Assembly (NCBI GenBank): GCA_958423465.1
Contig: CATZRD010000006.1
Location: 22,099 to 86,098 of the forward strand
Origin: an uncultured Oscillospiraceae bacterium
GTDB lineage: Bacteria > Bacillota > Clostridia > Oscillospirales > Oscillospiraceae
Length of the DNA: 64,000 nt
Direction: 5' to 3'
Shown: one piece after another, positions 1 through 7,759 of the stretch
How positions within the stretch are numbered: the first letter of the stretch is position 1
Layout: each line of letters begins with the position of its first letter
The notes under the pieces: model-generated
The model's database searches: none
Told to the model about the DNA's origin: nothing
What the model saw: only the letters and a program-made list of their open reading frames with translations
Program-made: the position numbers and the translations under genes

Positions 1-999
1 GAGCAGCATCCCGCCGATTCCCATGAGGCGGAAGCCTACATACATGGCCAAAAGGGCGGAGAGGGGCGGCAGCCCCGCCTGTCCCGCCAGGAGCCTGGGC
101 TCCAGCAGGGAGTGGGACAGGGTGGCCACGGCGTACAGGGCCAGCAGGCCCAGTCCCCGGCCGGTGTCCCCCAGAAGCAGCAGCGCCGCCGCCCAGGGGA
201 TCAGCACCGTGCCCGTGCCCAGCACCGGCAGGGCGTCCACCAGGGCGGTGAAGGCCGCCGCCAGCAGAGCGTAGTCCATGCCCATCAGCAGGAACCCCGC
301 CAGCAGGATGACAAAGGTCACCGTCAGCAGAATGGCCTCGGACCGCAGCCACTTGAGCATGGTGGATCGGAAGCACTGAGCGGCGGCGCGGCACCGCCCC
401 TGCCAGGCGGCGGGGAGCTGGCGCTTCAGAAAGGCCAGGATCTCCGGGTAGCCCAGGCTGGTGAAATAGACCGCCAGCACTGTGGTGATGAGAAAAAGCC
501 CCAGGTCCGGCAGCTTGCCCACCAGAAGGGAGGCGGTCTCCATGAGCCAGCTCCCCGCCCGGCCGGCCAGGGTGGGCGCGGCCTGGGCCAAATGCTCCGC
601 CGCGTGGTCCAGGGCCGTCCGCACCGCCTGGGGGCAGGCGGCATACCAGCCCTCCACCCGGTCCAGCAGGCTGTTCCACAGCTGAGGAAAGCGCGCCGCC
701 GTCTCCGGGATCCGGTCCATCCAGCCGGCCAGCTCCATCCCCAGCCGCGCCGCCAGCAGAAGCAGCGTTCCCCCCGCCACCACCAGCACGCCGGTGGTCA
801 CCGCGGCGGCAGCGAAGCTCCGGCGGACGTGGAGCCGGCGGCGGAAGCGCTGCACCAGCGGCTCCGCCATAGCGGCCAGGCCCAGGGCCAGCAGAAAGGG
901 CAGCAGGGGAGCCAGCAGCCACCGGAAGAACACATATCCGCCCCCTGCCCACAGGGCGGCGGCGACCGTACGCTGCACAAGAACATTTATATCTGACAT
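1..999 (-). CDS. ytvI: AI-2E family permease, YtvI-like sporulation membrane protein (C-terminus outside window)
   Basis: Reading the minus strand from the ATG at 997-999 gives 333 codons without a stop, running off the left edge. The protein begins MSDINVLVQR and has hydrophobic segments near residues 20-45 and 65-85, a long amphipathic middle, then further membrane segments, which is the AI-2E/PerM permease pattern. YtvI proteins are about 350-370 residues, so only a short tail is missing. An AAGGAG lies upstream at about 1011-1016. Family assignment is firm. The specific sporulation role is inferred from resemblance and from the sporulation genes nearby, and other AI-2E paralogues cannot be excluded. 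Confidence 0.75.
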   Translation of the reverse strand, partial: MSDINVLVQRTVAAALWAGGGYVFFRWLLAPLLPFLLALGLAAMAEPLVQRFRRRLHVRRSFAAAAVTTGVLVVAGGTLLLLAARLGMELAGWMDRIPETAARFPQLWNSLLDRVEGWYAACPQAVRTALDHAAEHLAQAAPTLAGRAGSWLMETASLLVGKLPDLGLFLITTVLAVYFTSLGYPEILAFLKRQLPAAWQGRCRAAAQCFRSTMLKWLRSEAILLTVTFVILLAGFLLMGMDYALLAAAFTALVDALPVLGTGTVLIPWAAALLLLGDTGRGLGLLALYAVATLSHSLLEPRLLAGQAGLPPLSALLAMYVGFRLMGIGGMLL

Positions 1000-1069
1000 A
1001 TAGACGAACTGCACTCCTTTTTCGGCGGCGCGCCGCGAATTTTTGGTAAAAAAGGCAGGGACGTATTGG

Positions 1070-1098
1070 TTGCCAGGACAGGGACGGTATGATACAAT
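1070..1098 (+). promoter_or_regulatory. SigA-type promoter for the ACT-hom-lysC block
   Basis: TTGCCA at 1070-1075 and TACAAT at 1093-1098 are separated by 17 bp, about 40 bp upstream of the ACT-domain gene. No T-box or riboswitch-like leader is visible between it and the gene. Confidence 0.6.
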
Positions 1099-1137
1099 AT
1101 TACAATACAGGGACAAGTGACCATGGAGGAAAAACAA

Positions 1138-1578
1138 ATGGGTGCAAAAACGAAATTCTACATCGTCGCGGCAGACGCGCTGCCGGAGATCTTCACCAAG
1201 GTGGCGGAGGCCAAACGGATGCTGCTGGCCGGAGAGGCCGGCACGGTGGGAGAGGCCACCCGGCATGTAGGGATCAGCCGCAGCGCCTTCTATAAGTACA
1301 AGGACGCGGTGCAGCCCTTCAACAACATGAAATCGGGGCATATCATCACCTTCTACGCCATGCTGAAGGACAACCCCGGTGTTTTGAGCAATGTCCTTGC
1401 TATTTTTGCCGGGACGGGGGCAAATATACTGACCATCAACCAGTCCATTCCCACCAACGGCTGCGCGGCGGTGACCATCTCGGCGGAGACCAGCGAGATG
1501 GAGCAGAACCTGGAGGAGCTGCTGGCCGCGGCGGCGGCGGTGGAGGGCGTGCTGAAATTTGAGATCCTGGCCGGCTGA
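1138..1578 (+). CDS. ACT domain-containing protein, PheB/UPF0735 family
   Basis: This 146-residue protein has an N-terminal part that looks like a helix-turn-helix (GEATRHVGISRSAFYKYKD, about residues 40-60) and a C-terminal ACT domain (about 70-145). ACT domains usually bind amino acids, so a ligand-sensing regulator is plausible. I chose the ATG at 1138 because GGAGGA at 1125-1130 sits 7 bp upstream; in-frame GTG 1117 and ATG 1123 lie at or before that site. It precedes hom by 20 bp and is probably cotranscribed with hom and lysC, which suggests threonine/aspartate-family control. Family assignment is firm; the ligand is unknown. Confidence 0.85.
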   Translation: MGAKTKFYIVAADALPEIFTKVAEAKRMLLAGEAGTVGEATRHVGISRSAFYKYKDAVQPFNNMKSGHIITFYAMLKDNPGVLSNVLAIFAGTGANILTINQSIPTNGCAAVTISAETSEMEQNLEELLAAAAAVEGVLKFEILAG

Positions 1579-1598
1579 GCCAGGGGAAAGGAGCCGTT

Positions 1599-2768
1599 AT
1601 GGCAAAGATCGCGATCATGGGCTTCGGCACCGTGGGCGGCGGCGTGGCGGAGGTGCTGCGCCGCAACGGTGAGGAGATTCGCGCCCGCCTGGGCGAGAGC
1701 GTGGAGCTGAAGTATATCCTGGACGTCCGGGATCTCTCCGCCACGCCCTACGCGGACAAGGCGGTGAAGGACTTCTCCGTGCTGGAGAACGACCCGGAGC
1801 TGGACCTGGTGGTGGAGTCCATCGGGGGCGCCAGGGTGGCGCTGGAGTTCACCCGCCGGGCGCTTATGGCGGGCAAGCATGTGGTTACCTCCAACAAGGA
1901 GCTGGTGGCCTCCCACGGCCGGGAGCTGCTGGACATCGCCCGGGAGAAAAACGTCAACTACCTCTTTGAGGCCAGCGTAGGCGGCGGCATCCCGGTGCTG
2001 CGGCCCCTGACCTGGTGCCTGGCGGGCAACCAGATCCAGGAGATCGCGGGGATCCTCAACGGTACCACCAACTATATCCTGACCCGGATGGTCAAGGGGG
2101 GCGTCTCCTTTGACGCGGCGCTGAAGGAGGCGCAGGCCAGGGGCTACGCCGAGGCCGACCCCACCGCCGACGTGGAGGGCCTGGACGCGGGGCGGAAGAT
2201 CTGCATCCTCTCCGACCTGGCCTGGGGCCGGGAGGTGCGCCCGGAGGCCATCTCCGTGCGGGGGATCTCCGGCGTGGACCTGAAGGACGTGGCCATCGCC
2301 AGCGGCGCGGGCTACCGGGTGAAGCTGCTGGGCCGGGCCATGCGCCTGGCCGGCGGGCGGCAGGCCGCCTTCGTCTCTCCCCATCTGGTGCCGGAGAGCT
2401 GCCCTCTGGCGGGGGTGGACGACGTATTCAACGCCATCATGATCCGGGGCAACGCCGTGGGCGACGTGATGTTCTACGGACGGGGAGCGGGGGACCTTCC
2501 CACCGCCTCCGCCGTGGTGGGGGACGTGGTGGACGCCCTGCTCCACCGGCACAGCCGCCGGGCCATCGGCTGGGGCGAGGCGGCGGAGCTGGCGGACTTC
2601 GAGACGGAGCTGCCCCTCTACTGGTATCTCCGGGGCGGTTTTACCGCGCCGCCCAGCAGCGAGACCCTGTCCGACGGGGCTGTTATCGTGGGACCGGTGC
2701 CCTTCCGGGAGGCCCGGGCTCTGGCCGCCCGGGTAGGGGCCCAGGCCCTGCTGCCCGTTCTGCGCTGA
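1599..2768 (+). CDS. hom: homoserine dehydrogenase, short form without ACT domain
   Basis: It reduces aspartate semialdehyde to homoserine in threonine/methionine synthesis. The N-terminal Rossmann motif GFGTVGGG is near residues 6-13, the SNKELVA segment near 105, and the catalytic-region sequence ADPTADVEGLDAGRK near 185-200. The start has an AAAGGAG site 8 bp upstream. At 389 residues it ends just after the catalytic domain, whereas Bacillus Hom is about 430 residues and carries a C-terminal ACT domain. The stop is clean, with no broken ACT sequence downstream. The separate ACT protein immediately upstream may supply regulation; that is inference. Confidence 0.95.
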   Translation: MAKIAIMGFGTVGGGVAEVLRRNGEEIRARLGESVELKYILDVRDLSATPYADKAVKDFSVLENDPELDLVVESIGGARVALEFTRRALMAGKHVVTSNKELVASHGRELLDIAREKNVNYLFEASVGGGIPVLRPLTWCLAGNQIQEIAGILNGTTNYILTRMVKGGVSFDAALKEAQARGYAEADPTADVEGLDAGRKICILSDLAWGREVRPEAISVRGISGVDLKDVAIASGAGYRVKLLGRAMRLAGGRQAAFVSPHLVPESCPLAGVDDVFNAIMIRGNAVGDVMFYGRGAGDLPTASAVVGDVVDALLHRHSRRAIGWGEAAELADFETELPLYWYLRGGFTAPPSSETLSDGAVIVGPVPFREARALAARVGAQALLPVLR

Positions 2769-2856
2769 CCGGGGCGGCGAAGGACCGTGACGCGGCGGCC
2801 CGGCCCTGGGTATACTGGGGTGCGGCCACTCCATTCCATAGAAGGGAAGTTGAGAT

Positions 2857-4074
2857 ATGAGTCTGATCGTACAGAAATTTGGCGGCAGCTCCGTCCGGGA
2901 CGCGGAACGCATCCGCAACGTGGCGGGCATCATTGCCGATACGTACCGGGCGGGGAACCAGGTGCTGGTGGTCCTCTCCGCCCAGGGAGACACCACCGAC
3001 GACCTTATCGACAAGGCGAAGGAGATCAACCCCCGGGCCTCCCGGCGGGAAATGGATATGCTCCTCTCCGCCGGGGAGCAGATCTCCGTGGCCCTGTGCG
3101 CCATGGCCCTGGAGGCCATGGGCCTGCCGGTGGTGAGCCTGCTGGCCTGGCAGGCGGGGATCCAGACCACCAGCGTACACAGCGACGCACGGATCAAGCG
3201 CATCGACAAGGAGCGGATCCAGCAGGAGCTGGATAAGAACAAGATCGTTCTGGTGGCGGGCTTTCAGGGCATCAGCCGCTTCGGCGACGTGACCACCCTG
3301 GGCCGGGGCGGCTCCGACACCAGCGCCGTGGCGCTGGCGGCGGCCTTCAACGCGGAGCTGTGCCAGATCTATACGGATGTGGACGGCGTGTATACCACGG
3401 ACCCCCGCATCGCCCCCAACGCCAAAAAGCTCCCGGAGATCACCTACGACGAGATGCTGGAGCTTGCCAGCCAGGGCGCCCAGGTGCTCCACAACCGCAG
3501 CGTGGAGCTGGCGAAAAAGTACCATGTGAACATGGAAGTCGTGTCCAGCCTGGAGCGAAAGCCCGGCACGAAAGTCAAGGAGGTTGTCAAGATGATGGAA
3601 AAGACCAATATCGCCGGCGTGGCGAAGGATACCAGTATCGCCCGGATCGCCCTGGTGGGCCTGGCCAACAACCCCGGCGTGGCCTTCCGGGTGTTCTCCC
3701 TGCTGGGAAAGGCCCGGGTGAACATCGACACCATCATCCAGTCCATTGGCCGCCAGGAGAGCAAGGACATCAGCTTCACCCTGCCCCAGTCCTCGGTGGA
3801 GACGGCCTGCCGGGTGCTGGAGGAGCAGAAGCAGTCCCTGGGCTTCGACCACATCACCGTGGACGACAAGATCGCCAAGGTCTCCATCGTGGGGGCAGGG
3901 ATGATGACCACTCCCGGCGTGGCGGCCAAGATGTTCGAGGCCCTCTATGACGCCAATATCAACATCCAGATGATCAATACCAGCGAGATCCGGGTCTCGG
4001 TACTCATCGACGAGAGCGACGCCGCGGCCGCCGTCCGGGCGGTCCACGACAAGTTCTTCGGCGAGGGCGAGTAA
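2857..4074 (+). CDS. lysC: aspartate kinase, alpha chain
   Basis: It phosphorylates aspartate, the first step to lysine, threonine, methionine and diaminopimelate. The 405-residue protein starts with the kinase signature VQKFGGSSV (K7) and has the TDVDGVYTTDP segment near 170-180. Two ACT domains fill roughly residues 260-400, so this is the feedback-regulated class. It lies 88 bp after hom and is followed by a strong terminator. An internal ribosome site and ATG at codon 246 suggest that a separate beta chain is also made. Confidence 0.96.
   Translation: MSLIVQKFGGSSVRDAERIRNVAGIIADTYRAGNQVLVVLSAQGDTTDDLIDKAKEINPRASRREMDMLLSAGEQISVALCAMALEAMGLPVVSLLAWQAGIQTTSVHSDARIKRIDKERIQQELDKNKIVLVAGFQGISRFGDVTTLGRGGSDTSAVALAAAFNAELCQIYTDVDGVYTTDPRIAPNAKKLPEITYDEMLELASQGAQVLHNRSVELAKKYHVNMEVVSSLERKPGTKVKEVVKMMEKTNIAGVAKDTSIARIALVGLANNPGVAFRVFSLLGKARVNIDTIIQSIGRQESKDISFTLPQSSVETACRVLEEQKQSLGFDHITVDDKIAKVSIVGAGMMTTPGVAAKMFEALYDANINIQMINTSEIRVSVLIDESDAAAAVRAVHDKFFGEGE
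3592..4074 (+). CDS. probable in-frame aspartate kinase beta chain from internal start
   Basis: Within lysC an AAGGAGG at 3577-3583 stands 8 bp before an in-frame ATG ATG at 3592. Translation from there gives a 160-residue protein holding only the two ACT domains. Bacillus subtilis aspartokinase II is known to make such a beta subunit of about 163 residues from an internal start in the same frame. The site, spacing and product length all match that arrangement, but use of the start here is inferred. Confidence 0.6.
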   Translation: MMEKTNIAGVAKDTSIARIALVGLANNPGVAFRVFSLLGKARVNIDTIIQSIGRQESKDISFTLPQSSVETACRVLEEQKQSLGFDHITVDDKIAKVSIVGAGMMTTPGVAAKMFEALYDANINIQMINTSEIRVSVLIDESDAAAAVRAVHDKFFGEGE

Positions 4075-4094
4075 GGGAAAACGGACCATCCTCA

Positions 4095-4125
4095 GGCGGG
4101 AGCGCTCACTGCGCTCCCGCCTTTT
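4095..4125 (+). terminator. intrinsic terminator of the hom-lysC block
   Basis: An 11-bp GC-rich inverted repeat (4095-4105 with 4111-4121, 5-nt loop) is followed by TTTT. Confidence 0.85.
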
Positions 4126-4191
4126 GCTGTCACGGCGGAGGCTCCCGGCTCATAAACTGGACCAGATCAAAGGACGGAGGAGGCGATAGCG

Positions 4192-4338
4192 ATGCGCGGA
4201 TGGTGCCGCTGGCTGGGGACGCTGGCCCTGGCTCTGGGCGCGGGGATCCTGATCGCCGCCATCTTTCCTGTGGGGGCGCTGCTGTTTCTGGTGGCGTTTC
4301 TGCTGATCGCCTGCGGTTTAATGTGTATGCGCCGGTAG
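4192..4338 (+). CDS. small membrane protein of unknown function upstream of spoVM
   Basis: The ORF encodes 48 residues beginning MRGWCRWLGT. Two hydrophobic stretches (about 8-24 and 27-44) are joined at a proline, and it ends in CMRR, so it looks like a hairpin or two-pass membrane peptide. A strong GGAGGAGG lies about 10 bp before the ATG. It ends 13 bp before spoVM, so the two may share a transcript. I do not recognise a family. Location next to spoVM suggests, but does not show, expression during sporulation. Confidence 0.55.
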   Translation: MRGWCRWLGTLALALGAGILIAAIFPVGALLFLVAFLLIACGLMCMRR

Positions 4339-4351
4339 AGAGGAGGTTGCC

Positions 4352-4426
4352 ATGAAAATCGTGGTGGTGAAGTCGCCGAAGTTCCTGGGCGGAATCCTGA
4401 AGCGGCTTTTTGGGATCAAGGAATAA
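4352..4426 (+). CDS. spoVM: stage V sporulation protein M (24 aa)
   Basis: The ORF encodes MKIVVVKSPKFLGGILKRLF followed by GIKE. It shares the PKFLGGI core and the proline at position 9 with Bacillus SpoVM (26 residues), an amphipathic helix that recognises the convex forespore membrane and recruits SpoIVA. An AGGAGG lies 5 bp before the ATG. The position just upstream of sipL and spoIVA supports the call, since these proteins act together in coat and cortex assembly. It is easily missed by automated annotation because of its length. Confidence 0.9.
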   Translation: MKIVVVKSPKFLGGILKRLFGIKE

Positions 4427-4449
4427 CCCCCGGCGGCCTCTCATACAGT
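4421..4449 (+). promoter_or_regulatory. possible SigE promoter for sipL-spoIVA
   Basis: CATACAGT at 4442-4449 fits the SigE -10 consensus, and GAATAAC at 4421-4427, 14 bp upstream, partly fits the -35 consensus. The -35 overlaps the spoVM stop codon. The location about 60 bp before sipL suits a mother-cell gene, but the -35 match is only five of seven. Confidence 0.45.
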
Positions 4450-4510
4450 GGGGGTAACGGAGCTTGACTCATGTATCCGCCCCACAGGGGCAAAAGGGAG
4501 GACGCCAAGG

Positions 4511-6037
4511 ATGGAATGTAAGCTGACAAGATCGGGCCACGACTATTACGAGCCCCTGCGCTGGCCCAGCTTTTCCTGTGAGACCATGCGGGAGAGCATC
4601 GTGCCGGACAGCTGCCCGGATATCGCCCGGATCATCGATACGGTGGGCGCCGTCTACCTGACGGGCCGGGAGCTGACCGGCGACGGCCGGTGCAGCGCCA
4701 GCGGCAGCGTGGATGTGGCGGTGCTGTACATACCGGAGAAGGGGGAGGGGCCCCGGGTCCTCCGCTTCCAGCTTCCGTTTCAGTGCTATGGGGACAGCCT
4801 GGGGACCGGGGAGTGCGACTTTCTGGATATCCGGGGGGAGCTGCGGGGAATCGATACCCGCGCCCTGAACCCCAGAAAGGTGCTGACCCGGGCCAACATC
4901 GACCTGTATCCCTCCGGCTGCCGCCGGGTCCGTCTGGAGCTGTGCGACGGCGCGGAGGAGGAGCAGGAGGATCTTCAGCTGCTGCGGGAGGAGCGTACCT
5001 GCCGGGTGGTGGCCGCCGTCCGGGAGCGGGAATTCACCTTCGTGGAGGAGCTGCCGGTGTCCGCCGGCCGGGCCGGCGGGGAGGAGGCGGTGCAGCTCCG
5101 CTGCGACGTGCGCTCCAACGACGTGAAGCTCATCGGCAGCAAGCTGGTGGTGAAGGGGCTGATCTCCGCCAGCCTGCTCTACCGGGAGGAGGGGGGCCGC
5201 CTGGCCCTTTTGCAGCAGGATCTGCCCTTCTCCCAGATTCTGGACGGCGCGGGGCTGGAGGAGGACTGGGACAGCGAGGCCGCGTTCCGCCTGCTCAGCG
5301 CCGAGTGCCGCCTGGGCAGCGAGAGCGCCCCGGACGACGCCCATGTGTTCACCGTGACGCTGCTGCTGCGGACCCGGGTGACCGTCTGCCGCCAGGAGCG
5401 GATGGGCTATATCGCGGACCTCTACAGCACCGCCGGAGAGATCGACTGTCAGACGGAGACCCTGCGCCTGACGGAGGACGCCCAGCGGGTGGTCCGCCGC
5501 CAGAACGTCCGGGAGCTGCTGGAGACGGGGGTGGGGGTCAAGTCGGTGGTGGACGCCTCCGTGGTCTGCGGCGCCGCCCAGGTGGGCGGCAGCGCCCTGG
5601 AGATCCCGGTGAGCGCCCGGTGCCTGTATCTGGACGAGAACGACGCCCTGCGCTCCGTGACCCGGGAGTTCACCGCCTCCTGTCCGGCGGAGCTGCCGGA
5701 GGGCTTTCAGGCGGAGGGCGAGGCGGTATGCCGGGGGGAGATGATGACCAGCGTTCTGCCGGAGGGGATCGAGCTGCGCTTCCCCCTGGAGTGTACCCTG
5801 GAGCTCTGCCGCCGGACGGAGCGGCTGTGCGTCAGCGCCGGGGAGCGGCGGGAGCGGCCGGAGGACCAGGAGCCGCAGCCCTCCCTGATCCTGCGGAAGT
5901 TTTCCGGGGACGAGACGCTGTGGGCGGTAGCGAAGCAGTACCGCACCACCGCCCAGGCGATCTTGTCGGTGAACGGGGCCGAGAGCGAGGCCCAGCTGCC
6001 CAGAGACCGGCTGCTGCTGGTCCCGCGGGCCCGGTAA
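4511..6037 (+). CDS. sipL: SPOCS/DUF3794-LysM spore morphogenesis protein, SipL-like
   Basis: This 508-residue protein has repeated DUF3794/SPOCS regions through most of its length and a C-terminal LysM-like module (about 460-508; GDETLWAVAKQYRTTAQAIL). In Clostridioides difficile, SipL has this architecture and binds SpoIVA to localise the coat around the forespore. Here spoIVA follows 70 bp downstream and spoVM lies upstream, so context and domains agree. I chose the ATG at 4511 because GGGAGG at 4496-4501 is 9 bp away; the reading frame extends further upstream without a better site. Expected mother-cell expression under SigE is inferred. Confidence 0.9.
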   Translation: MECKLTRSGHDYYEPLRWPSFSCETMRESIVPDSCPDIARIIDTVGAVYLTGRELTGDGRCSASGSVDVAVLYIPEKGEGPRVLRFQLPFQCYGDSLGTGECDFLDIRGELRGIDTRALNPRKVLTRANIDLYPSGCRRVRLELCDGAEEEQEDLQLLREERTCRVVAAVREREFTFVEELPVSAGRAGGEEAVQLRCDVRSNDVKLIGSKLVVKGLISASLLYREEGGRLALLQQDLPFSQILDGAGLEEDWDSEAAFRLLSAECRLGSESAPDDAHVFTVTLLLRTRVTVCRQERMGYIADLYSTAGEIDCQTETLRLTEDAQRVVRRQNVRELLETGVGVKSVVDASVVCGAAQVGGSALEIPVSARCLYLDENDALRSVTREFTASCPAELPEGFQAEGEAVCRGEMMTSVLPEGIELRFPLECTLELCRRTERLCVSAGERRERPEDQEPQPSLILRKFSGDETLWAVAKQYRTTAQAILSVNGAESEAQLPRDRLLLVPRAR

Positions 6038-6107
6038 CGGGGCGGCCGCCTGGAGGCGGACAAAAATTTGAGCGGAAGCAAAGCGCCGGAGGGCGCAGGA
6101 GGGTACT

Positions 6108-7586
6108 ATGACGACCACAGACATCTATCAGGATATCGCCACCCGCACCGGCGGCTCCCTGTTCGTGGGAGTGCTGGGTCCGGTGCGCACCGGAAAGTCC
6201 ACCTTTATCAAGCGGTTCATGGAGACCTGCGTGATCCCCAATATCGAGAACGTCTACCGGCGGGAGCGGGCCATCGACGAGCTGCCTCAGTCCGGCAGCG
6301 GACGGACCATCATGACGGCGGAGCCGAAGTTCGTGCCGGAGGAGGCGGTGACCGTCACCCTGGAGGGGGGCGTCACCTTCGCCGTGCGGCTCATCGACTC
6401 CGTGGGCTACATGGTCCGGGGGGCCATGGGCCAGACCGAGGACGGCGCGCCCCGAATGGTCATGACCCCCTGGTCGGATCAGGAGCTGCCCATGGCCCAG
6501 GCGGCGGAGATCGGCACCCGGAAGGTCATCTGCGAGCACTCCACCGTGGGCATCGTCATCACCACCGACGGCACCGTCACCGACATCCCCCGGGAGGACT
6601 ATCTGGAGCCGGAGGAGCGGGTGATCCGGGAGCTGCAGGAGCTGGGCAAGCCCTTCGTGGTTCTGCTGAACTCCGCCCAGCCCCACGCCCAGCGTGCCCT
6701 GTCCATCGCCCGGGACATCGAGAGCAAATTCTCCGTCCGCTGCCTGCCGGTGAACTGTCTGGAGCTGGGGGAGGAGGCCATCTTCGATATCATCAAGAGC
6801 ATCCTCTATGAGTTCCCCCTGCGGGAGCTGCGGATGTTCCTGCCCGCCTGGGTGGACGCCCTGCCCATGGACCACCCCATCAGGCAGTCGGTCTACGGGG
6901 CCATCCGGGACCGGGGGGAGACCCTGGCCCACATCCGGGAGGTGGAGCCGGTGATCCAGGCCATGGGGGAGGAGGAGAACATCTCCCTGGCCCGGGTGAC
7001 GGCCATCGATCTGGGCCGGGGCGTGGCCTCGGCGGAGGTGCAGCTCCCCAGAGAGCTGTTCTACCAGACCCTCAGCACCCAGTCCGGCTTCCAGGTGTCC
7101 GACGACGGAGACCTGATGGACCTGCTGACAGCCCTGGCCAAGGTGAAATCCAGCTACGACAAGGTAGCCTCCGCCCTGGACAACGTCTACGAGACGGGCT
7201 ACGGCATCGTCATGCCCACCATGGATGAGCTGAAGCTGGAGGAGCCGGAGGTCATGCGCCAGGGCGGGCGCTACGGCATCCGCCTGAAGGCCAGCGCCCC
7301 CTCCGTCCACATGTTCAAGGTGGACATTGAGTCCACCGTCAGCCCCATTGTGGGCAACGAGAAGCAGAGCGAGGACATGGTCAACTACCTGATGGAGAAG
7401 TTCGCCTCGGACCCGGCCAAGATCTGGGAGTCCAATATCTTCGGCCGCAGCTTCCACGAGCTGGTGAACGAGGACCTGCAGGCAAAGCTGTACCGGATGC
7501 CCATGGACGCAAGGCTGAAGTTCCAGGAGACCCTCCAGCGCATCGTCAACGAGGGCAGCGGCGGCCTCATCTGCATCATTCTGTGA
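6108..7586 (+). CDS. spoIVA: stage IV sporulation protein A, coat basement-layer ATPase
   Basis: SpoIVA hydrolyses ATP and polymerises on the outer forespore membrane as the foundation of the coat. The 492-residue length equals that of Bacillus SpoIVA. The Walker A motif GPVRTGKST is at residues 24-32 (K30), followed by the RIIDSVGY-like RLIDSVGY region near 90-100, and the protein ends in the conserved GGLICIIL. A GGAGGG is just upstream of the ATG. It probably shares a transcript with sipL and would be anchored by the nearby spoVM product. Confidence 0.98.
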   Translation: MTTTDIYQDIATRTGGSLFVGVLGPVRTGKSTFIKRFMETCVIPNIENVYRRERAIDELPQSGSGRTIMTAEPKFVPEEAVTVTLEGGVTFAVRLIDSVGYMVRGAMGQTEDGAPRMVMTPWSDQELPMAQAAEIGTRKVICEHSTVGIVITTDGTVTDIPREDYLEPEERVIRELQELGKPFVVLLNSAQPHAQRALSIARDIESKFSVRCLPVNCLELGEEAIFDIIKSILYEFPLRELRMFLPAWVDALPMDHPIRQSVYGAIRDRGETLAHIREVEPVIQAMGEEENISLARVTAIDLGRGVASAEVQLPRELFYQTLSTQSGFQVSDDGDLMDLLTALAKVKSSYDKVASALDNVYETGYGIVMPTMDELKLEEPEVMRQGGRYGIRLKASAPSVHMFKVDIESTVSPIVGNEKQSEDMVNYLMEKFASDPAKIWESNIFGRSFHELVNEDLQAKLYRMPMDARLKFQETLQRIVNEGSGGLICIIL

Positions 7587-7598
7587 CTGAGATTGCCC

Positions 7599-7633
7599 AG
7601 GAGGGGCGTCCGCTGCCGGCGGACGCCCCTCCT
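7599..7633 (+). terminator. hairpin terminator after spoIVA
   Basis: A 15-bp perfect inverted repeat (7599-7613 with 7619-7633) lies 12 bp after the spoIVA stop. It has no good U-tract, so termination efficiency is uncertain. Confidence 0.6.
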
Positions 7634-7659
7634 GCAATGTCCCGCGGAGCAGTTGCCTC

Positions 7660-7688
7660 TTGCTATTTTGCAAAAACTATAGTACAAT
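7660..7688 (+). promoter_or_regulatory. SigA-type promoter of the aspartate aminotransferase gene
   Basis: TTGCTA at 7660-7665 and TACAAT at 7683-7688 have 17 bp between them, about 70 bp upstream of the start codon. Confidence 0.65.
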
Positions 7689-7759
7689 ACCCCTGTGGAA
7701 TCCTGTTGGATAGTCACAAAATATACAGAATACGCGGTGAAGAAACCGAAAGGAGCAAG

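Noticed and set aside
112..996. 294-codon plus-strand frame at the left edge
   Set aside because: The translation is Gln/Gly/Arg/His-rich shadow sequence; the minus strand encodes a YtvI-like membrane protein in the same stretch.
2683..4089. Long open frame on the minus strand opposite lysC
   Set aside because: It is antisense to an unmistakable aspartate kinase, has a low-complexity His/Gly/Leu-rich composition typical of high-GC shadow frames, and no ribosome site or family resemblance.
4130..4158. SigE promoter upstream of the small ORF/spoVM
   Set aside because: CATAAACT at 4151 resembles a SigE -10, but no -35 match exists at 13-15 bp upstream.
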